This document shows, one piece after another, positions 5,138 through 8,459 of a DNA stretch of 8,459 nucleotides. The notes beneath the pieces are model-generated. The model did no database searches and had not been told where the DNA came from. It was given only the letters and a program-made list of their open reading frames with translations. The stretch spans positions 1 to 8,459 of the forward strand of contig JABXJT010000134.1 in NCBI GenBank assembly GCA_013375455.1, given 5' to 3'. The DNA is from Candidatus Helarchaeota archaeon (GTDB lineage: Archaea; Asgardarchaeota; Lokiarchaeia; Helarchaeales; HEL-GB-A). Both the position numbers and the translations under genes were made by a program. The first letter of the stretch is position 1. Every line of letters starts with the position of its first letter.

Positions 5138-6598
5138 TCATTTCTTTTTTCTCATAGATGTACTATATAATAGGGTCTTTAATAACCCTTTATCTTCTAC
5201 GTTTTTCATAAAACGAGGTTGAGGCGTAATCGTCATGCCTTCTAAAAAGAATCCTTCAAGTTTTTGAATCAATTGAGGGAGTTTGAGGCCCGTTAATTCA
5301 CCACGTAATTTCATTAAATAATTTTGGTCCAAAGAGACTTTCATCTTTACCTTATTGAAAGGTACTGCTTTATTTAAAGCATTTTTGAGCTCATTTTCAT
5401 TCAACCCGGTAATATGTGCAGGAAATCCCTCCTGGATTTCACTTTCAAACCCTAATATTGGATTGTTTTTACTCGTTCCATCTTCTAAAATCAACGTCCA
5501 GATTCTATCCCCGTCATTTAAATCGCCCGTGATGTCAGACATGATATTCGCAATCATTTCATCAGTGATGAAGCCTGCAATGCCTGATTGTCGCTTCTTT
5601 TTTTTCTGTGAATTCGATTTTTGGTTTTTCCGAGGACGAGGAATGGCGAGAGTTCCGAAATATGGAATGAGATTCAAGAAAAATTCCTTTAATGATTGAC
5701 TTTTCATCAGATTCTTTAAGAGTTCAATGGACTTGACAGAATTCCAGCGCCTGTTAATTACTTTATTATCGCTTGAATCGCTTGTAGACGGGGCTTGCGG
5801 GGGTACCATTTCCATGGACATTTTACCTTTATTGACATTGATTAGTAAATTGAATATGGGGCGTTCTCGAGCTTCCAGTAGAAAGTTAAACCGTTGGTTC
5901 CATAATAAACGAGAAACCAAAAGTTTCAGGTTTTTGTAATCAATATTTTCTGTCCAATAGCCGAAATAATTTTGCCACAAATAAAATAGAGGAAATCTCT
6001 CTTCAGGATAGACATAAAAGTCACCATTTCTATAGAGTTTTTGGAGGGATTCGAAGGTCTGGAAGAAAAAAGCTAAGAAATCCCCTGTTTTTGCTGAAAC
6101 CTCCTCGATGATCTTCATTTCTTCAAGCATCCTTAAGCTCCCAATTTTGAGACAATTCCAAGGTACTCCCTGTTCTCTTTCCATAAAATCTAGAATTTTT
6201 TGATATTTCTGCTCTTGCATCAATTTTTCAAGCGTTTCAACCTTGGATGGTGTTGGTTTGTAGTCCTTAATGAACATCGTGGGAACATTTTTAGACGGAT
6301 CGTCGCTGAGCGTTTTAATATCATATTCTTCCGTATAAATCCTGAGAATATTTTTTTTGGTTGATTCTGTGACTAACATGACTGCATTTATCACTGGGGA
6401 TTCCATCAACGGAGGGTAGAACTGGTTGGAAACATCAGCCGCTACTTTACCTTCTGTTTTAAATGGAAAGAATAATAGTTTTATTTTTTCAGAAGTAGCT
6501 TTCCCCTCGCCTGCAGCTGTAATTTCCTCAGCGAGTCTGAGATACGGTAATTTTAAATTGGAATGTCCCCACTCTAAAATCTCATTTATAGATTGCAT
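5138..6598 (-). CDS. Unrecognised large soluble protein, second gene of the operon
   Basis: A 486-residue protein with no family that I recognise. Residues ~1-255 are mixed alpha/beta with many aromatic residues (FFPF, FYPP, FFFQTF, FPLFYLWQNYFGYW). A Ser/Pro/Asp linker follows (~265-282). A strongly basic stretch lies at ~321-338 (RPRKNQ...KKKKRQ). The last ~145 residues form a second probable domain (DRIWTLILEDGTSKNNP... to MTITPQPRF) ending in RKKK. The basic linker could contact nucleic acid or an acidic membrane surface. No transmembrane segment is seen. The ATG at 6598 follows the stop of the acyl-CoA synthetase by 19 nt. A TTG at 6631, overlapping that gene by 14 bases and preceded at 11 nt by GAAGGT, is an alternative that adds 11 residues. 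It is followed 44 nt later by the next operon gene. Confidence 0.7.
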   Translation of the reverse strand: MQSINEILEWGHSNLKLPYLRLAEEITAAGEGKATSEKIKLLFFPFKTEGKVAADVSNQFYPPLMESPVINAVMLVTESTKKNILRIYTEEYDIKTLSDDPSKNVPTMFIKDYKPTPSKVETLEKLMQEQKYQKILDFMEREQGVPWNCLKIGSLRMLEEMKIIEEVSAKTGDFLAFFFQTFESLQKLYRNGDFYVYPEERFPLFYLWQNYFGYWTENIDYKNLKLLVSRLLWNQRFNFLLEARERPIFNLLINVNKGKMSMEMVPPQAPSTSDSSDNKVINRRWNSVKSIELLKNLMKSQSLKEFFLNLIPYFGTLAIPRPRKNQKSNSQKKKKRQSGIAGFITDEMIANIMSDITGDLNDGDRIWTLILEDGTSKNNPILGFESEIQEGFPAHITGLNENELKNALNKAVPFNKVKMKVSLDQNYLMKLRGELTGLKLPQLIQKLEGFFLEGMTITPQPRFMKNVEDKGLLKTLLYSTSMRKKK

Positions 6599-6617
6599 AA
6601 ATTTTCCACTTCTTTTA

Positions 6618-8459
6618 TCAAGCTGTTCCAAACTGTTTTTTTACCTTCGCTCTTTGTACTTTTCCAACGGGTGTTAAGGGAAGTGTTTCTGCAAAGAGCA
6701 CGGACTTTGGCTTTTTATAACTTGCGATTTTTCCCTTGCACCAGTCGATTATTTCTTGCTCATTGAGCGTTTCACCCTTTTTAAGAATTACCACGGCGCG
6801 AACCGATTCGCCCCATTCTTCATCTGGTATTCCAATCACGCAAACATTTTCAATTTTAGGGTGATCAAGAATGACTTCCTCAACTTCGAGTGGAAATATC
6901 TTTTCGCCACCGCTATTAATACACTCTTTCATGCGTTCCACTGTATAGAGTTCGCCATCTTTTACATAAGCGAGATCCCCGCTATGGAACCAACCATCTT
7001 CATCAATCGCTTCTTTTGTTTTTACTTCATCACCATAATACCCTTTCATTAAGGTAGGCCCGCGGTACCACAATTCACCAACCTCCCCCTCTTTACACTC
7101 CTCTCCGCTCTCGTTTATAATTCGATATTCAATACCCTTTAATAATTGGCCAACAGATCGCTCCTTTACTTCATTGACATCACCATCTAACTTCACAGAA
7201 GTTAAAGGGCTCATTTCGGTTTGTCCAAATCCATCAAACACAAGCGCATTTGTAAAGTGCTTCAATAGTTGTTTCTTGTATTTCCCCCGGAAAAGGGCAC
7301 CACCAGAAAGCCCTATTGTCAAAGGGCTAAGATCAAATTTTGAGATATCCGGATGATCGAGGATACGCTTCCACATCACGGGAACCATCAACGTCCATCT
7401 AATAGTTTCATTTTGAATTAACTCTAGAATTTCTCTTGGATCAAATTTTTTACTAACAGGAAATACGCATTTCCCACCGAGTGCTAACCATGTAATGAGG
7501 AATATATACCCAGCCATATGAAAGAGCGGAGGAATTAATAAAATACTGAGCACTTCTTCATCAGGATCTCTTTTCATGAGTGCTCGAATCAATTTCCAGC
7601 GTAATCGATGCGGACCTTTCATCTTAATTCCCCCTAACATGAAACGCCACAATAACTTAGGAAAGAGTCTTAATTTTCCACGGCGACTATAGCCTAGAGG
7701 AATGATCGCAGATAAATCTCTTAGATGTTCTCCCAAATCAGCATAAATTGAAAGGTCGGCGTCTTCTGTAACACCGTGGAATAATTTAATTTTATCTTCA
7801 CGCGTGGCAAGGGTAATCTGAGCAAGAGGTGAATCAAAACAGATGACCTTTGTGGATAAATAATCATCTCGCGCCATTAGAAATAAAGACCCAACAACCA
7901 AATCTAAAGCTTGAAGCAATCGGCGTTGAAATTCATTTTTTGCAAATGTCTCAAGGTCCAATTCATCAACAGGTGGGAGAATTATGGTAAGAAGATTTAT
8001 CACTTGTTCTACATTGGACTCAAGATTATCATAGGTAAGCATTACGCCTTTAGGCCTCCCCGTGGTTCCACCAGTATAACAAATAATGCACACATCACCT
8101 TCTTCTAATTTTGTTTTGACTTCTTTAGCTGTAGCTGCCTCGATAATTGCTTCAAAATCAAACATATCTGACGGAATATTTTTTCCAAAACATATGTATT
8201 TTTGGATTTTGGGCAATTTAGACCGTGCTTCTTGTATAACTGGGAGGTAATCCTCCTCGAAAATTAAGAAAATCGCATCACAGTTATTCACTACATAATC
8301 TAATTCTTTTGCAACATAGCGAAAATTTAATGGCACGGGGACAGCGCCTAATGCCTGGATGGCAAAATTTGATTCGACAAATTCAGGACAATTCCGCATC
8401 ATGACGGCGCATTTATCCCCTCTTGAAAGTCCTAATTTCTTTAAAGCATTTGCTAATCT
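6618..8459 (-). CDS. Acyl-CoA synthetase (AMP-forming) with internal SCP2-like domain, 5'-truncated
   Basis: An ANL-superfamily fatty-acid/carboxylate CoA ligase, forming acyl-AMP and then acyl-CoA. The 613 visible residues open with RLANALKKLGLSRGDKCAVM, normally ~40-60 residues into such enzymes, so only the N-terminus is missing beyond the window. Family motifs in order (residues counted from the window edge): YTGGTTGRPKG phosphate loop (128-138), PLFHMAGY (311-317), GFGQTE (410-415), GWFHSGDLAYV (489-499), ERMKECINSGGEKIFP (508-523), and PVGKVQR with the C-terminal catalytic Lys (600). Between the phosphate loop and PLFH there are ~175 residues instead of the usual few tens; the extra part resembles an SCP2 lipid-binding domain. 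No signal or membrane segment is clear. First gene seen of a four-gene operon. A fatty acyl substrate is likely but not provable. Confidence 0.92.
   Translation of the reverse strand, partial: RLANALKKLGLSRGDKCAVMMRNCPEFVESNFAIQALGAVPVPLNFRYVAKELDYVVNNCDAIFLIFEEDYLPVIQEARSKLPKIQKYICFGKNIPSDMFDFEAIIEAATAKEVKTKLEEGDVCIICYTGGTTGRPKGVMLTYDNLESNVEQVINLLTIILPPVDELDLETFAKNEFQRRLLQALDLVVGSLFLMARDDYLSTKVICFDSPLAQITLATREDKIKLFHGVTEDADLSIYADLGEHLRDLSAIIPLGYSRRGKLRLFPKLLWRFMLGGIKMKGPHRLRWKLIRALMKRDPDEEVLSILLIPPLFHMAGYIFLITWLALGGKCVFPVSKKFDPREILELIQNETIRWTLMVPVMWKRILDHPDISKFDLSPLTIGLSGGALFRGKYKKQLLKHFTNALVFDGFGQTEMSPLTSVKLDGDVNEVKERSVGQLLKGIEYRIINESGEECKEGEVGELWYRGPTLMKGYYGDEVKTKEAIDEDGWFHSGDLAYVKDGELYTVERMKECINSGGEKIFPLEVEEVILDHPKIENVCVIGIPDEEWGESVRAVVILKKGETLNEQEIIDWCKGKIASYKKPKSVLFAETLPLTPVGKVQRAKVKKQFGTA
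7563..7940 (-). other. SCP2-like lipid-binding domain inserted in the acyl-CoA synthetase
   Basis: Residues ~174-299 of the visible protein. Strands around CFDSPLAQITLATREDKIKLFHG are followed by EDADLSIYADLGEHLRDLS and then a closing segment GGIKMKGPHRLRWKLIRAL. This follows the SCP2 (sterol carrier protein 2) plan of antiparallel strands, a 'DL.i....l..l..g' segment, and a final 'G.lki.Gd...a..l..ll' strand-helix. SCP2 domains bind fatty acids, acyl-CoAs or sterols in a hydrophobic tunnel. In other proteins the domain is stand-alone or C-terminal. Match is by eye, so alternative folds are possible. Confidence 0.6.

Noticed and set aside
5580..5650. Basic stretch of the 486-aa protein as a nuclear-localisation-type or DNA-binding domain
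   Set aside because: It is a short Lys/Arg/Ser/Asn-rich linker with no helix-turn-helix or zinc motif, so only a general affinity for acidic partners can be suggested.

Overview
The window looks like a piece of an AT-rich archaeal chromosome, most likely an Asgard (Promethearchaeota, Loki-like) lineage. The grounds are archaeal-type Shine-Dalgarno sequences (GGAGGT/GAGGGGTGA), TTG starts behind good ribosome binding sites, an IS200/IS605-type TnpB tail of a kind common in archaea, and several proteins I cannot match to any family. The lineage is inferred; no rRNA, tRNA or universal marker gene is present.

Left part (1-1177). Two direct copies of a ~242 bp sequence (1-242 and 904-1145, ~96% identical, constant 903 bp offset) flank one minus-strand gene for a DUF457/YdjM-type membrane metal-dependent hydrolase (230-808). 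On the minus strand each copy reads as a miniature IS200/IS605 (IS608-like) element: a TTAC target, a left-end hairpin with a TTTA loop, ~110 bp of non-coding sequence, then the last ~35 codons of a TnpB/OrfB gene. Only the second copy shows its right end inside the window: a hairpin with a bulged T, followed by TCAA. Its inferred extent is 869-1139 (271 bp). The first copy supplies the stop codon of the DUF457 gene. The second lies between that gene and the next gene to the right.

Middle part (1178-2978, plus strand). A seven-helix integral membrane protein of unknown family is followed, with tight translational spacing, by a cytosolic TIM-barrel protein resembling clan GH-A glycoside hydrolases. 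This pair converges on the next block with only 6 bp between stop codons.

Right part (2985-8459, minus strand). A four-gene operon is transcribed right to left: an acyl-CoA synthetase (5' end beyond the window), then three soluble proteins that I do not recognise (486, 265 and 432 aa). The synthetase is unusual. Between its ATP-binding motif and the PLFH motif it carries ~155 extra residues, most of which look like an SCP2-type lipid-binding domain. The last gene of the operon encodes a Cys-cluster protein with a proline-rich linker made of two nearly identical 22-residue repeats. The operon suggests a fatty-acid or lipid activation unit with lineage-specific partners. That link rests only on gene order.
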